Source of the DNA: Bacteroidales bacterium
Lineage (GTDB): Bacteria; Bacteroidota; Bacteroidia; Bacteroidales; UBA932
Length of the DNA stretch: 64,000 nt
Direction: 5' to 3'
Assembly: GCA_021371955.1 (NCBI GenBank)
Contig: JAJFVD010000013.1
Span: 124,001-188,000, forward strand
Shown here: one piece after another, positions 45,501 to 54,733 of the stretch
Numbering within the stretch: the stretch's first letter is position 1
Layout: each line of letters starts with the position of its first letter
The notes under the pieces: generated by a model
What the model was told of the DNA's origin: nothing
Databases searched by the model: none
What the model saw: only the letters and a program-made list of their open reading frames with translations
Program-made: the position numbers and the translations under genes

Positions 45501-45859
45501 TGAGTACCAAAACCTACAACGACTAATTCATTCAAAAGCAAAGCATCTTCCAGTAGAATGACATCAATTTTTGAACGATTGTTTATAAGAATTTCCTGAG
45601 TTTTCATCCCAATAGCGGAGAATACTAGAGTTCCCCGTGCTGGAGTTGAAATTTCATAAACACCATTTACATCTGTAGATACACCAGTTTTTGTTCCACC
45701 AATAACAACGGCTACTCCAATCTGCGGATCGCCTTTGTTGTCTTTAACAATACCAGTAACCTTGATGTTCTGTGCCCACATCGTTCCTGTAATTAACAGG
45801 AGGGCAAAAACCGATAGCATTTTTCGGGCTATGTGGTCTCCTTTCTTTGAAACATGCAT
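42590..45859 (-). CDS. SusC/RagA-like TonB-dependent outer-membrane protein, pair 2
   Basis: 1089 residues. The signal peptide and first ~35 residues are almost the same as in pair 3 (MHVSKKGDHIARKMLSVFAL). A carboxypeptidase-regulatory-like domain, plug (VVVGFGTQKKENLTGSIST; DNVVVSD; STSIYGARAAFGVMLIKTK) and barrel ending SFGIQISL follow. Co-transcribed with SusD of pair 2. Its leader and 5' end form one copy of a ~200-bp repeat. Confidence 0.95.
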   Translation of the reverse strand: MHVSKKGDHIARKMLSVFALLLITGTMWAQNIKVTGIVKDNKGDPQIGVAVVIGGTKTGVSTDVNGVYEISTPARGTLVFSAIGMKTQEILINNRSKIDVILLEDALLLNELVVVGFGTQKKENLTGSISTVDVSKSLQGKPIVDVAKGLQGVVPGLTITYSNGGINSSPVMNIRGMGSINSTNGGAPLIIVDNVVVSDVNLVNPEDIESISVLKDAASTSIYGARAAFGVMLIKTKTGKKGEKFNISYSSNYAFSTPTLLPQFASDPVAEIRATDAALSRFGGTGMEVFGMTASTLIPGIEKWLSTYKNNRIGNNMIKGEDFDVVGGRINFFRIWDPVEVMYQKWIPQQNQNIQFSGGTDRISFYVSGAYNYQEGVLNINTDKINKYNLTVGINANVNSWFDLDAKVVTRQYSYESPYTGYMDPYYTMWRWGAYMPYGSYTDENGTKGYFRAAQGFLAEANMNSLKESYTNSGFGATIKFAKTLNLRSEFAYSTTNSLDNRNGGTVQLWDFWGANPPLVMNTLGTGTNDFVKYSSERYTQLTSNTYATYDELFGNHRVKVTAGANFENGDYIFHSSERRTLMDPRTGEIPLATGDQYVGGDHSDWAVAGIFSRINYDYKGKYLVELNGRYDGSSNFPATSRWAFFPSISVGYRITQEPWMANIKNIINDAKIRASYGSVGNQNVGADRFIPTMTTSATLNWLTPSGGRPVYTNNPANVSSLLKWETINTLNAGLDMKLLKNELSVTFDWFQRDNKNMIAPGATLPTAFGVGAAAQNAGSLRTSGWELEVGYNHAINKDAYFYGSASLSDYTSKITEWTGNDSKMLYTNYKGKAIGEIWGFKNAGFFADANDVANSPSQVKLQNGTFIYSPGDVKYADLDKSGEINGGTQTLEDHGDLVVIGNTTPRYQYSFRLGAGWKGFDFDVYFQGVGKRDYWATGSMAIPLYNAANNAMYQHQMNFWTPENPTAFYPIPTVGSEGASTISNMAALSGSAAATGRNFYPQDKYLLNLAYLRMKNVTLGYTIPANLTKKISLDKVRIYVSGQNLFEFKKTNIPIDPEITSGSPTQGAYYGRTMPFTRSLSFGIQISL

Positions 45860-45966
45860 GATTTTTAAAATTTAGGTTAATAACTTTAATAGATTGTTAT
45901 CACTATTAATGTGAATACAAAGTCAAATGCAAAATTAAAGAAAAAAACAATACCAATTACCATTTT
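45767..45966. repeat. SusC 5'-end/leader repeat, copy 1
   Basis: About 200 bp covering the signal-peptide codons, start codon and upstream leader of pair 2. It is highly similar to 51227-51436 at pair 3, including a TAATTTTG-type -7 box on the minus strand, a long A-run and the phrase GAATACAAAGT. Similarity extends into non-coding DNA, so it is not explained by protein conservation alone. Confidence 0.8.
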
Positions 45967-46064
45967 GCTACCATATATTAGCCGTTAGTTCAGGTATATG
46001 TAATGATAGTTCCATCGGCTTTTTTAACCTTAAGTTTACGAACTGATCGGACTGCGACTAAAAG

Positions 46065-46095
46065 GAAAGAGTCCGGTGCAATACCGAACTCTTTC
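46065..46095 (-). terminator. Terminator of the third SusC/SusD operon
   Basis: GAAAGAGT-C-CGGT (46065-46077) pairs with ACCG-A-ACTCTTTC (46083-46095), with a T-rich stretch after it on the minus strand. Sits 18 bp after the SusD stop. Confidence 0.75.
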
Positions 46096-46112
46096 ACAAT
46101 AAGATTTATTAA

Positions 46113-47957
46113 TTAATTGGTCCACCCAGGATTTTGAGTCAAAGTCTTTCCATTATCTGAATAGAACTTGATGGTATTTGTAGGAACAGAATTAAAATAA
46201 CATCTTGTATATACAACGCTATTGTCATCCCAATCTCTCCAATAAGTAGGACTATACAGGTTGTAAACGGCTACAAGTGACGAATCAGCATTGAAAGAGA
46301 AAAGTTTGTTGTTGCTTGATCTGATACTTTTTTTAGTTGCTGCTGGCAGAACTTTATAATTAAATATTGCACCATAAGCCAATTCCGTAGGATGATTAAC
46401 ATCTGTCTGTTTGGTTTTCAGATATGAGAACTTAGACCATCTTTGCAAATCTTCTCTTCTGAAACCTTCCATTACCAATTCCACCTGCCTTTCTCTGCGG
46501 ATTTCCCAGAGAATTGATGGTACACTTGGATCTCTGGCAGGGTCATTTATAGCTACGCCATTTACAGTTACGTCGTTACCGGCAATAACCATTTTAGGTA
46601 ATTTGGTTTGAGCCGTACCCTGATTATTAACCTTTATTGAACGGTTTCGCAGTTGATTGATGGTAGCATCAGCAATGGTCTGAGTAAAAGCACCTGTCTC
46701 ATAACATGCCTCAGCATAGTTCAACAAAACCTCTGAGTATCTGATAAGAGGACATGCAGTTATATTCATTGAACCGAAATACTTATTCTCTACGTCATTT
46801 GCTGCGTAAGGAAGAAACTTCCAGGCAGAAATACCGGTTGCTGTTGCTGCACCTGGCGCCCAGCCTTTTACGACTACAGTATCGCGATATGTCGCAAGCA
46901 ATCTAGGATCTCTATTTTTTATCTGATTGCCATATAATCTTACACCATTATCAGTTACATAGTTGTATTGAGGAGACTGTCCAATAGGAAAACCATCAGA
47001 ACACAGATATGTATTGATCATCTTCTGTGAGGCTGAAGGACTTTGTGACTCATATCCGTTGGAATAGGACACTGTACAATGAGTAGCCTTTCCGTCTGCA
47101 TATGACCTTGAGAAAATTACGTCTCTATTACTTGTAAGGTCCTCTGAACCAAACACAGCACGATAATCATCTGTAACAGCAAATTTTCCAGAAGCTATCA
47201 ATTGTTCAGCAGCCCATTTACAACCAGCCAGGCAAGCATTTACTGCCCCATTGCCGTCTTTATTTTGATATTTCATCAGAGTACCTAAATAAAGCAGATC
47301 CCTAGTCATGTATGCCAATACGACATTTCTGTTAATCTGGTATGAACCGTCATTAAGTCTTACATTGGCAGCAGCATATTTATAGTCCTCCAAAACCTGT
47401 AAGGCAACTTTGTATAGAGGATCTCTGTCTTTATACAAAGAGTCTGAAGTTGTTTCCTGAGTTGTTGTAAAAATAGGGAAATCTCCGAAAAGTTTTGCCA
47501 TTCTCCTATACTCCATTGCTCTGAAGAATTTTGCAATTCCCATCCAATGATTACGTGCTTCGTCGGCAAGCATATTCATTTTGCTTACCTCTTCAAGCAT
47601 GATATTATGCCTCCTGATCATTGCAAAATCGAAGTTAAGATAGGACTGGGTAGTGGTTACAGTACTTTCCCATGCGGATGAATTCACAAATTCGTCTGAC
47701 CAAGGAGCCCACATAAAGAATTCAGGATATGTATAACCTGTACCATAACCGAAAAAATATGACTGATTGGTGGTGTTGACACCTGTCATGCTGTTCCTAT
47801 GTACGTAACTGCCCTGAGCATATAAACGGACATTGTTTTCATTAACCCAAAAGTTAGTAGCATCAAAATTGTCAAGGGGTTTTCTGTCCAGATAATTGAC
47901 ACATGAGCTAAAGGCTAATGCAAAAAATAATAAAATATATATTTTTTTCATATTCAT
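46113..47957 (-). CDS. SusD/RagB-like outer-membrane lipoprotein, pair 3
   Basis: 614 residues, the longest of the three SusD proteins. Lipobox AFSSCVNYLDRKPLDNFD, TPR-like fold, WEIRRERQVELVMEG motif and a C-terminal GKTLTQNPGWTN. It follows SusC of pair 3 by 5 bp. A few extra inserts lengthen the second half. Substrate unknown. Confidence 0.95.
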   Translation of the reverse strand: MNMKKIYILLFFALAFSSCVNYLDRKPLDNFDATNFWVNENNVRLYAQGSYVHRNSMTGVNTTNQSYFFGYGTGYTYPEFFMWAPWSDEFVNSSAWESTVTTTQSYLNFDFAMIRRHNIMLEEVSKMNMLADEARNHWMGIAKFFRAMEYRRMAKLFGDFPIFTTTQETTSDSLYKDRDPLYKVALQVLEDYKYAAANVRLNDGSYQINRNVVLAYMTRDLLYLGTLMKYQNKDGNGAVNACLAGCKWAAEQLIASGKFAVTDDYRAVFGSEDLTSNRDVIFSRSYADGKATHCTVSYSNGYESQSPSASQKMINTYLCSDGFPIGQSPQYNYVTDNGVRLYGNQIKNRDPRLLATYRDTVVVKGWAPGAATATGISAWKFLPYAANDVENKYFGSMNITACPLIRYSEVLLNYAEACYETGAFTQTIADATINQLRNRSIKVNNQGTAQTKLPKMVIAGNDVTVNGVAINDPARDPSVPSILWEIRRERQVELVMEGFRREDLQRWSKFSYLKTKQTDVNHPTELAYGAIFNYKVLPAATKKSIRSSNNKLFSFNADSSLVAVYNLYSPTYWRDWDDNSVVYTRCYFNSVPTNTIKFYSDNGKTLTQNPGWTN

Positions 47958-47962
47958 AATTA

Positions 47963-50900
47963 TTAAAAATCTATTTGAATACCGAATGAGATAGATTTAC
48001 TATACGGATAACTACGCCCGAATGACCTTGAGTCATTTTCTGTAACTGATGTCCAGTCTGTTTCGGGATCGACTGCTGTATTTGCCAACTTGTCGAATGT
48101 CAGTAAGTTTTCACCACTGAAATAGATTCTGGCTTTCTGTATCATAACCTTCTTTGTTATATGAACTGGCAAAGTATAACCTACAACAAGGCTCTTGAGT
48201 CTTAAATATGACATATTCAGCAAGTATCTGCTATTGCTTACATAATTCCATTTTGCTACCTGACCATAATCTCTAGGTCTTGGGAAGTAAGCTCCTGTAT
48301 TGTCTTCAGTCCAGTAGTCATCAGTACCCTTGAAGGCCTGCTCGCTACCGGTATAACCCGGAAGTACAGTATTACCGGTTGCCCACAAATCACGTTTGCC
48401 GACTCCCTGGAAGAACATGTCAAGGTCGAATCCTTTCCATGCACCGCCGAGTCTTATACCATAAATATACCTAGGCTGGTTATTACCGATAATTTTCCTG
48501 TCACCCGGGTCACCGATGGTGTTGCTGCCGAAATCGATTATACCATCACCGTCCAGATCTTTGAACTTGACATCACCAGGTCCGAACATGAAAGCTGCTG
48601 TATTAGTTTCAAGAGCCTTCTGATATCCAGCAGCAAGATTCTTGTATACATTCTGAGTCTTCCCATTGACTACTACTGTTAAAATGTTTCCATCGGTACC
48701 ATATTCAAAGTCACTCTTCTGGAACAATCTCTCAGCTTCAAAACCCCAGATACTTCCAAGTTCATATCCATCATAATAGTTCCCGATAGTAGGATCCTCA
48801 GCAGCATTCCACTTGGTAACGGTTGACTTATAGTCTGTCAGTTGACCGCCAACATTGATTCTAAGGCCATTTGAGAAAGTATGCCCGTAATTTAAGGTCA
48901 ACTCATATCCGTCTGTTGTCAACTCACCAAAGTTGGTTTGAGGTGCAGCAGCACCTATAGATACCGGAAGAGTTGCTCCTGAAGATAACATGTCTGAAGT
49001 TATTCTGCGGTAAACATCAAAGGTCAAAGACAAGTCACCTTTGAAGAATGATGCGTCCAAACCTGCGTCATATGTTGTAACAGTCTCCCAAGTGATACCT
49101 GGATCAATAAGCTTATACGGCAAGCCTACATAAGGAGTATAGTTACCTCCGATCAGCCAATAGTTTGATGAGCCGGATGGGTTAGTAACGCTCATGGTAG
49201 GGCTGAATGAGCCGGTAGGGACATCTTGGTTACCGTTTGAACCGACAGACATACGGAGTTTCAAAGAAGGCATGAACTGTTTTACATTAGCCATCCAAGG
49301 TTCTTCAGTAATACGCCATGCAGCAGAAGCTGAAGGAAATAGTCCCCAACGAGAATCACTTGAAAATTTTGATGAGCCGTCGTAACGTCCATTCAACTCT
49401 AAATAGTATTTATCATTGAATGAGTAGTTCAATCTTGCATAGAAACCTGCAACTGACCACCATGAGTGGTTTGAAGATACGGTCTGATCACCTCCGGATA
49501 GGTTCAATTCACCCTTATCGGGATCGTAAGGGGTCATTCTCTTTGCATAATAGTATTTATATTCAGCGTCTTCGATATTGGTACCTAACTGCACTTTAAA
49601 ATAGTGATTTTTCAGTGAAGTGTTCTCATACTGAATATTAGCGTTATAAGAATTCCTGAGATTTGTAGAATTTTCCTCTTGAATATAGTTGTATGACGAT
49701 GTTGAATAACTTGGGTTATAAAGCAAGTCAACAGTTGGATAAGTAGCGCTTAATGTGTTGAACATATTGATACCGCCTATGTTACCGCCTTGTCTATGCG
49801 CATCCCAATTGGTTATGCTCGCTACATAGTCAAAATTGGCATCAAGTCCTTTAAGAATATGAAGAGATGCTCCTAAATTCAGACGATGGAACATTGTAAC
49901 CTCATTTACAGGCTTTGCCGCTTCCAGCTCAGTGATTGCATTACGGGTTTTCACACCGTTGAAAGTACCATAAGGATATATACTTGCCCACCTGTACATG
50001 TAATAAATTGGCGGGTAATTTGTAGAGTTCCAAACAAATGGTGTTTCTGTCTCAGATTTTGACAACATATATCCTGACCTTACAGTTAGATATTTATTAA
50101 CATCTGTTTCCAAATTTGCATTGACATTTAAACGTTTGTACGAATCCGCGAAAGGCTTGATCATGCCTCTTTGATTCAGGGATCCTATTGAAATACTATA
50201 TTTTGTATTTTTAGTGCCTCCGGTAATGGAGATATTATGGTTCTGCTGTGGAGCGGTTTTGTTATAATACATGTTGTAAAGGTCCCATGATCTGTAGAAA
50301 TACATCTTGGTAGCATCGCCGCCTGTTCCATAATCATAGTCACGTCCTTGAACCATCTCAGGTCCGAATTGGTCACCATATTTATAATTGTCCCAATACT
50401 CCTTAACCTTTACAATCATGTCAGGATTATAATAGATAGAACCGATGACACTGAGATTATAAGTAGGTGTGGCTGAAAGGTGGTTTCTTTGTAACCATGA
50501 GTAATTCAGCTGCACATCCGGCCTTAAAGGTTCCGGAACCTTTGTAGGTTGTGACCAAGAGAAGTTGTTTGAATAACGGACCTGAACACCTCCCTCTTTT
50601 GAACCTTTCTTGGTAGTTATCAGAATTGCACCAAAAGCAGCTCTGGCACCATAGATAGCAGTTGTGGCAGCATCCTTCAATACAGAGATACTTTCGATAT
50701 CGTCAGGGTTTACATAAGACAGGTTAGGAACCTCCACGTTATCCAACACTACAAGAGGATTGCCTGATCCACCACCCAGGGTACTTGTATTACCCCTGAT
50801 CTTCATTGTGGGAGATCCTCCGAGACCACCCTCTTTAGAGGTAACGATAAGACCTGCTGTTGTTCCCTGCAAGGCCCTTCCCACATCTGCAATTGGTCTT

Positions 50901-51319
50901 GATGTAAGATTCTTCTTAACATCAACTGTCGATACGGCTCCTGTAAGGCTCTCTTTTTTCTGAGAACCGTAAGCAATCATGACAACGTCTTCCAATACAG
51001 CTGCGTCATCTGCCATGACAATGTCAATTGTTGATCTGTTCTTTACTTGTACAGAGACAGTTTTCATCCCAAGGGATGAAAATTCAAGTGTTGCGTCAGG
51101 CGCCACTTTAATAAGATACTGACCGGATTCGCTGGTCGAAACTCCGGTTCTAGCACCTTTAACCACTACAGCAGCACCAATTACAGCATCGCCCCGGGTA
51201 TCTAGGACTCTACCCTTGACCGTAATGTTCTGTGCCCACATAGTTCCTGTAATTAGCAGGAGGGCAAAAACCGATAGCACTTTTAGGGCTATGCGGTCTC
51301 CTTTCTTTGAAACATGCAT
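47963..51319 (-). CDS. SusC/RagA-like TonB-dependent outer-membrane protein, pair 3
   Basis: 1118 residues. A signal peptide nearly identical to pair 2 is followed by a carboxypeptidase-regulatory-like domain (VKGRVLDTRGDAVIGAAVVV), plug (VMIAYGSQKKESLTGAVST; LDNVEVPN; TTAIYGARAAFGAILITTK) and barrel ending SISFGIQIDF. First gene of the promoter-proximal operon with its SusD. Upstream 270 bp hold the repeat and presumably the promoter. Confidence 0.95.
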   Translation of the reverse strand: MHVSKKGDRIALKVLSVFALLLITGTMWAQNITVKGRVLDTRGDAVIGAAVVVKGARTGVSTSESGQYLIKVAPDATLEFSSLGMKTVSVQVKNRSTIDIVMADDAAVLEDVVMIAYGSQKKESLTGAVSTVDVKKNLTSRPIADVGRALQGTTAGLIVTSKEGGLGGSPTMKIRGNTSTLGGGSGNPLVVLDNVEVPNLSYVNPDDIESISVLKDAATTAIYGARAAFGAILITTKKGSKEGGVQVRYSNNFSWSQPTKVPEPLRPDVQLNYSWLQRNHLSATPTYNLSVIGSIYYNPDMIVKVKEYWDNYKYGDQFGPEMVQGRDYDYGTGGDATKMYFYRSWDLYNMYYNKTAPQQNHNISITGGTKNTKYSISIGSLNQRGMIKPFADSYKRLNVNANLETDVNKYLTVRSGYMLSKSETETPFVWNSTNYPPIYYMYRWASIYPYGTFNGVKTRNAITELEAAKPVNEVTMFHRLNLGASLHILKGLDANFDYVASITNWDAHRQGGNIGGINMFNTLSATYPTVDLLYNPSYSTSSYNYIQEENSTNLRNSYNANIQYENTSLKNHYFKVQLGTNIEDAEYKYYYAKRMTPYDPDKGELNLSGGDQTVSSNHSWWSVAGFYARLNYSFNDKYYLELNGRYDGSSKFSSDSRWGLFPSASAAWRITEEPWMANVKQFMPSLKLRMSVGSNGNQDVPTGSFSPTMSVTNPSGSSNYWLIGGNYTPYVGLPYKLIDPGITWETVTTYDAGLDASFFKGDLSLTFDVYRRITSDMLSSGATLPVSIGAAAPQTNFGELTTDGYELTLNYGHTFSNGLRINVGGQLTDYKSTVTKWNAAEDPTIGNYYDGYELGSIWGFEAERLFQKSDFEYGTDGNILTVVVNGKTQNVYKNLAAGYQKALETNTAAFMFGPGDVKFKDLDGDGIIDFGSNTIGDPGDRKIIGNNQPRYIYGIRLGGAWKGFDLDMFFQGVGKRDLWATGNTVLPGYTGSEQAFKGTDDYWTEDNTGAYFPRPRDYGQVAKWNYVSNSRYLLNMSYLRLKSLVVGYTLPVHITKKVMIQKARIYFSGENLLTFDKLANTAVDPETDWTSVTENDSRSFGRSYPYSKSISFGIQIDF

Positions 51320-51436
51320 GAGTTTAAAAATTTAGGTTAATAAATTTAAGTTTCTGTTATCACTATCTAATTAAAATGTGAATACAAAGTTCGGACGCAA
51401 ATTTAAAGAAAAAAACAATACCAACTATCATATTGG
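51227..51436. repeat. SusC 5'-end/leader repeat, copy 2
   Basis: Partner of 45767-45966. Covers the start of SusC of pair 3 and about 115 bp of leader, with a TAAATTTG -7 box on the minus strand (51405-51398). Confidence 0.8.
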
Positions 51437-51590
51437 ATAATGAAAAAGGCATTTTGGTTACAATTTGCAAAAATACGTAATGAAAAGACGGTAAAATTCA
51501 TCTTTAAACGTATCTGAGAGTAAATATTGATGCCGGAAAGCAAATACCTGCAAAACAATAATATATATTGAGAAAAACGACCACTTCTGG

Positions 51591-52613
51591 TTATAAAAGC
51601 AAACTATTTTTAGCGTTTTCGTTTAGAATCGTCACTTCGATTGGCAAATAGAATAATCTTTTCTTAACATCCTGAGAAAGAGACGATAAGGAACGAAGCC
51701 TTTGCGCGTCCTTTTCTGTGGTCATTATCAATGAATTAGGGTTATTTCGAGCCCATCTACTAATCCTTCTTCCATCCCTTTTTGTAAAATTGTGATGGTC
51801 GTTAAAATCCAGACTGCTTTCAATTTTGTAGCTATTTACTAGGTGATATCTAAGGGGTTTGGGATTTGCCACCGAGGTGAGAAGAATCAGAAATTTTGAA
51901 TAAATGTATCTGTTATCGGCCTCCTCAAATATGGCAACGGGATCGGAATATTTAAGGGAAGTAAAAACTATTTTCTGGTTTGAAGAAACCTTTAACCGTC
52001 TCTCCCAAAGGAACCTTTCGCCGGGGTCCAGCCCGGGAGGGCATTTTGTCACAACTATTATGTCGGCCCTTGAAAGCTGGTCGGGGAGGTCGCGAAGCTT
52101 TCCCACGGGAATAAGATAGTCGGTATCTATAGGGTTGTTGAAATCAATAAGAACAATATTTGTCGAAGGCTTTACGGACCTGTGCTGGAAGGCATCGTCA
52201 AGTAGGATTACGGATGGCCTCTCTCCTTCCGGAAGCGCCATCAGCTTTTCAATTCCTCTTTTTCTATTTCCGTCTACAGCAACAATAATATCCGGAAACT
52301 TCCTTTTTATCTGCAATGGCTCGTCTCCGCAGTCAATTGCCAGATCAGGCGCGGAAACCATGCGGAAACCTTTGCTTTTCCGGCCATAACCTCTTGATAA
52401 TACGGCTACTTTCTCTGTTGGCATGAGCTCCCGGATAAGGAATTCCGTATGGGGTGTCTTGCCTGTTCCGCCAACTGTAATATTTCCTATAGATATAATA
52501 GGTATAGAAAAGCTTTTTGATTTGATAAAAGAGTTGTCGTAAAGACAGTGGCGAACCCTTAATACAAAGTAATACGGGAAAAGCAGGAGCTTATTTATAA
52601 AATCGTATTTCAT
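51591..52613 (-). CDS. lpxK: Tetraacyldisaccharide 4'-kinase
   Basis: 340 residues. An N-terminal membrane-associated helix is followed by the P-loop VGGTGKTP (47-54), the SRGYGRKSKGF motif, and DDAFQHR in the middle, all diagnostic of LpxK. It phosphorylates the 4' position of the lipid A disaccharide on the cytoplasmic face of the inner membrane. It starts immediately after dusB ends (adjacent, no gap) on the same strand, so the two are co-transcribed. Confidence 0.95.
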   Translation of the reverse strand: MKYDFINKLLLFPYYFVLRVRHCLYDNSFIKSKSFSIPIISIGNITVGGTGKTPHTEFLIRELMPTEKVAVLSRGYGRKSKGFRMVSAPDLAIDCGDEPLQIKRKFPDIIVAVDGNRKRGIEKLMALPEGERPSVILLDDAFQHRSVKPSTNIVLIDFNNPIDTDYLIPVGKLRDLPDQLSRADIIVVTKCPPGLDPGERFLWERRLKVSSNQKIVFTSLKYSDPVAIFEEADNRYIYSKFLILLTSVANPKPLRYHLVNSYKIESSLDFNDHHNFTKRDGRRISRWARNNPNSLIMTTEKDAQRLRSLSSLSQDVKKRLFYLPIEVTILNENAKNSLLL

Positions 52614-53588
52614 CTATTGGTATATTTCTTTTATGTTGTCGATTATGCTGAGTACCTCTCTGTAATCATTTTCGGTAACGAGCTTCATGCGTATGGGCTT
52701 GAAATCGGGAAGCGCTTTAAAATATGCGCTAAGATGCCGGCGCATTTCGAGCACTCCTACTCTCTCTCCTTTTACTTCAACAGATTTGAGGAGATGTCTT
52801 TTTGCAAGATTGGCCTTCTCTTCCACTGTGAGCGGGGGCATGTATTCTCCGGTGGAAAGGTAGTGTTTTATTTCCCTGAAGATCCATGGGCGGCCGTAGG
52901 TCGCCCTCCCTATCATCACTCCGTCTACGCCATACTTGTCAAAGGCCTCTTTTGCCCCTTCGGGGGATATAATGTCGCCGTTTCCTATTATCGGTATTTT
53001 AATACGCGGGTTCTTCTTTATCTCTCCAATTAGAGTCCAGTCGGCCTCGCCTTTATACATCTGCATCCTGGTGCGGCCGTGAACTGTGAGGGCGGCAATT
53101 CCTGCGTCCTGGAGCTGCTCGGCCAGTTCAACTATAATTTTTGAATTTTCGTCCCAGCCGAGCCGTGTTTTTACTGTTACCGGAAGCTTTACTGCATCCA
53201 CAACTCTTTTTGTTATGTCCAGCATCTTTTCCGGGTATCGCATCATGCCGGAACCGGCACCTCTGTTTGCAATTTTATTTACGGGACAGCCGAAGTTGAT
53301 GTCTATGAAAGACGGGTTTGCCTGCTCGGCCATTTTTGCCGCTTCGGCCATTGCCTCAGGAATGTGTCCGTATATCTGAATTCCTATCGGACGCTCGTAC
53401 GGGAATGTTTCAAGTTTGTCAAGTGATCTTTTAATATCTCTCACGAGTGCATCGGAAGAGACAAATTCGGTATACATCACATCTGCACCATATTCTTTGC
53501 ATATATAACGAAATGACGCATCTGTAACGTCTTCCATTGGTGCAAGAAAAAGGGGCTTCTCCCCAAGTTCAATTTCGCCGATTTTCAT
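52614..53588 (-). CDS. dusB: tRNA-dihydrouridine synthase (DusB-type)
   Basis: 324 residues. FMN-binding TIM barrel with LAPMEDVTD near the start, catalytic Cys101 in INFGCPVNKIANRGAG, and VKTRLGWD and HGRTRMQMYKGEADW, the usual Dus segments. Reduces uridine in tRNA D-loops with NADPH. Immediately precedes lpxK on the minus strand. DusB and DusA types are not fully separable from the sequence alone. Confidence 0.93.
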   Translation of the reverse strand: MKIGEIELGEKPLFLAPMEDVTDASFRYICKEYGADVMYTEFVSSDALVRDIKRSLDKLETFPYERPIGIQIYGHIPEAMAEAAKMAEQANPSFIDINFGCPVNKIANRGAGSGMMRYPEKMLDITKRVVDAVKLPVTVKTRLGWDENSKIIVELAEQLQDAGIAALTVHGRTRMQMYKGEADWTLIGEIKKNPRIKIPIIGNGDIISPEGAKEAFDKYGVDGVMIGRATYGRPWIFREIKHYLSTGEYMPPLTVEEKANLAKRHLLKSVEVKGERVGVLEMRRHLSAYFKALPDFKPIRMKLVTENDYREVLSIIDNIKEIYQ

Positions 53589-53664
53589 ATCGCAAAAGTA
53601 GAAATTTGAATACGAATAAAAAAGAGTAATTTTGTCGCTTGAATTTTAAGCTAATTAAAAGGCT

Positions 53665-54654
53665 ATGCGCACAAGAAAAAACATAAGGCGGATTGGTGTT
53701 CTTACATCGGGCGGCGACTCACCGGGAATGAATGCTGCCATTAGGGCGGTAGTGAGAACTGCGATTTACAACAATCTGGAGGTTGTTGGAATTATGAGGG
53801 GTTATTCGGGTTTACTGAGCAAGCAGTTTATGAGTATGCAGTCGCACTCTGTTTCAAAGATTATCTCGCAGGGCGGCACAATGCTCAAATCTTCGCGTTG
53901 TCCGGAGTTTAAAAATCCGGAAGTGAGGAAGGTGGCGTATGAAAATCTTCAGGAGTCCTGCATTGATGCTCTTGTTGTTATAGGTGGAGACGGTTCTTTC
54001 CGCGGGGCCAATCTTCTTTTCAAGGAATTTGGTCTGCCTGTGGTTGGTATCCCCGGAACTATCGACAATGATATTTACGGCACCGATTTTACCATCGGAT
54101 TCGATACCGCTATTAATACTGCGGTTTCTGCGGTGGACAAACTTCGCGATACTGCCGATTCGCACAATCTGATATTTTTTGTGGAGGTTATGGGACGTGA
54201 TGCAGGGTTCATAGCTCTAAACACTTCCATTGCAACAGGAGCCGAGGCGACGCTGGTTCCCGAAATCCATACCGATATCGACAAGTTGTGCAGTTACATG
54301 GAACTGGACAGGCGCAAGAACAAAACTTCAAGTATTATTATTGTGGCCGAAGGCGAGGATGGCGGCGGCGCCATAGGGGTAGCGCAAAAAGTTAAAGAGC
54401 GCCTGCCTAATTACGAAGCACGTGTTACTACTCTTGGCCATATTCAGCGTGGCGGCTCTCCTTCCTGCAACGACAGGGTTCTCGCAAGCCTGCTGGGACA
54501 CGAGGCGGTGAATGCTCTTATAAGCGGCAGAAGCGGCGTAATGATTGGCCAGATGCAAAATCAGGTTGTATTTACTCCTTTCGACGAAGCATGTACCCGA
54601 CACAATGAAATAAATAAAAAGTTGTACGAAATAAGCAGGATTTTGTCACTTTAA
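53665..54654 (+). CDS. pfkA: ATP-dependent 6-phosphofructokinase
   Basis: 329 residues. The GGDSPGMNAAIRAVVR start, GGDGSFRGA (Gly in the third position, ATP type rather than the pyrophosphate GGDDS form), IPGTIDNDI (catalytic Asp) and GHIQRGGSP motifs are all intact. Catalyses fructose-6-phosphate to fructose-1,6-bisphosphate, the committed step of glycolysis. Upstream of the ribosomal gene group, divergent from the dusB-lpxK unit. Confidence 0.96.
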   Translation: MRTRKNIRRIGVLTSGGDSPGMNAAIRAVVRTAIYNNLEVVGIMRGYSGLLSKQFMSMQSHSVSKIISQGGTMLKSSRCPEFKNPEVRKVAYENLQESCIDALVVIGGDGSFRGANLLFKEFGLPVVGIPGTIDNDIYGTDFTIGFDTAINTAVSAVDKLRDTADSHNLIFFVEVMGRDAGFIALNTSIATGAEATLVPEIHTDIDKLCSYMELDRRKNKTSSIIIVAEGEDGGGAIGVAQKVKERLPNYEARVTTLGHIQRGGSPSCNDRVLASLLGHEAVNALISGRSGVMIGQMQNQVVFTPFDEACTRHNEINKKLYEISRILSL

Positions 54655-54733
54655 AAAATAGTTGTAACTTCGCAGCCCCCTATTTTATGGGGAAATCGCA
54701 ACATATTTATATATTAATCTAAAAATCAACAAA

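Noticed and set aside
35708-51319. Plus-strand open frames opposite the SusC/SusD genes
   Set aside because: All are antisense to long, motif-complete minus-strand genes and lack family features.
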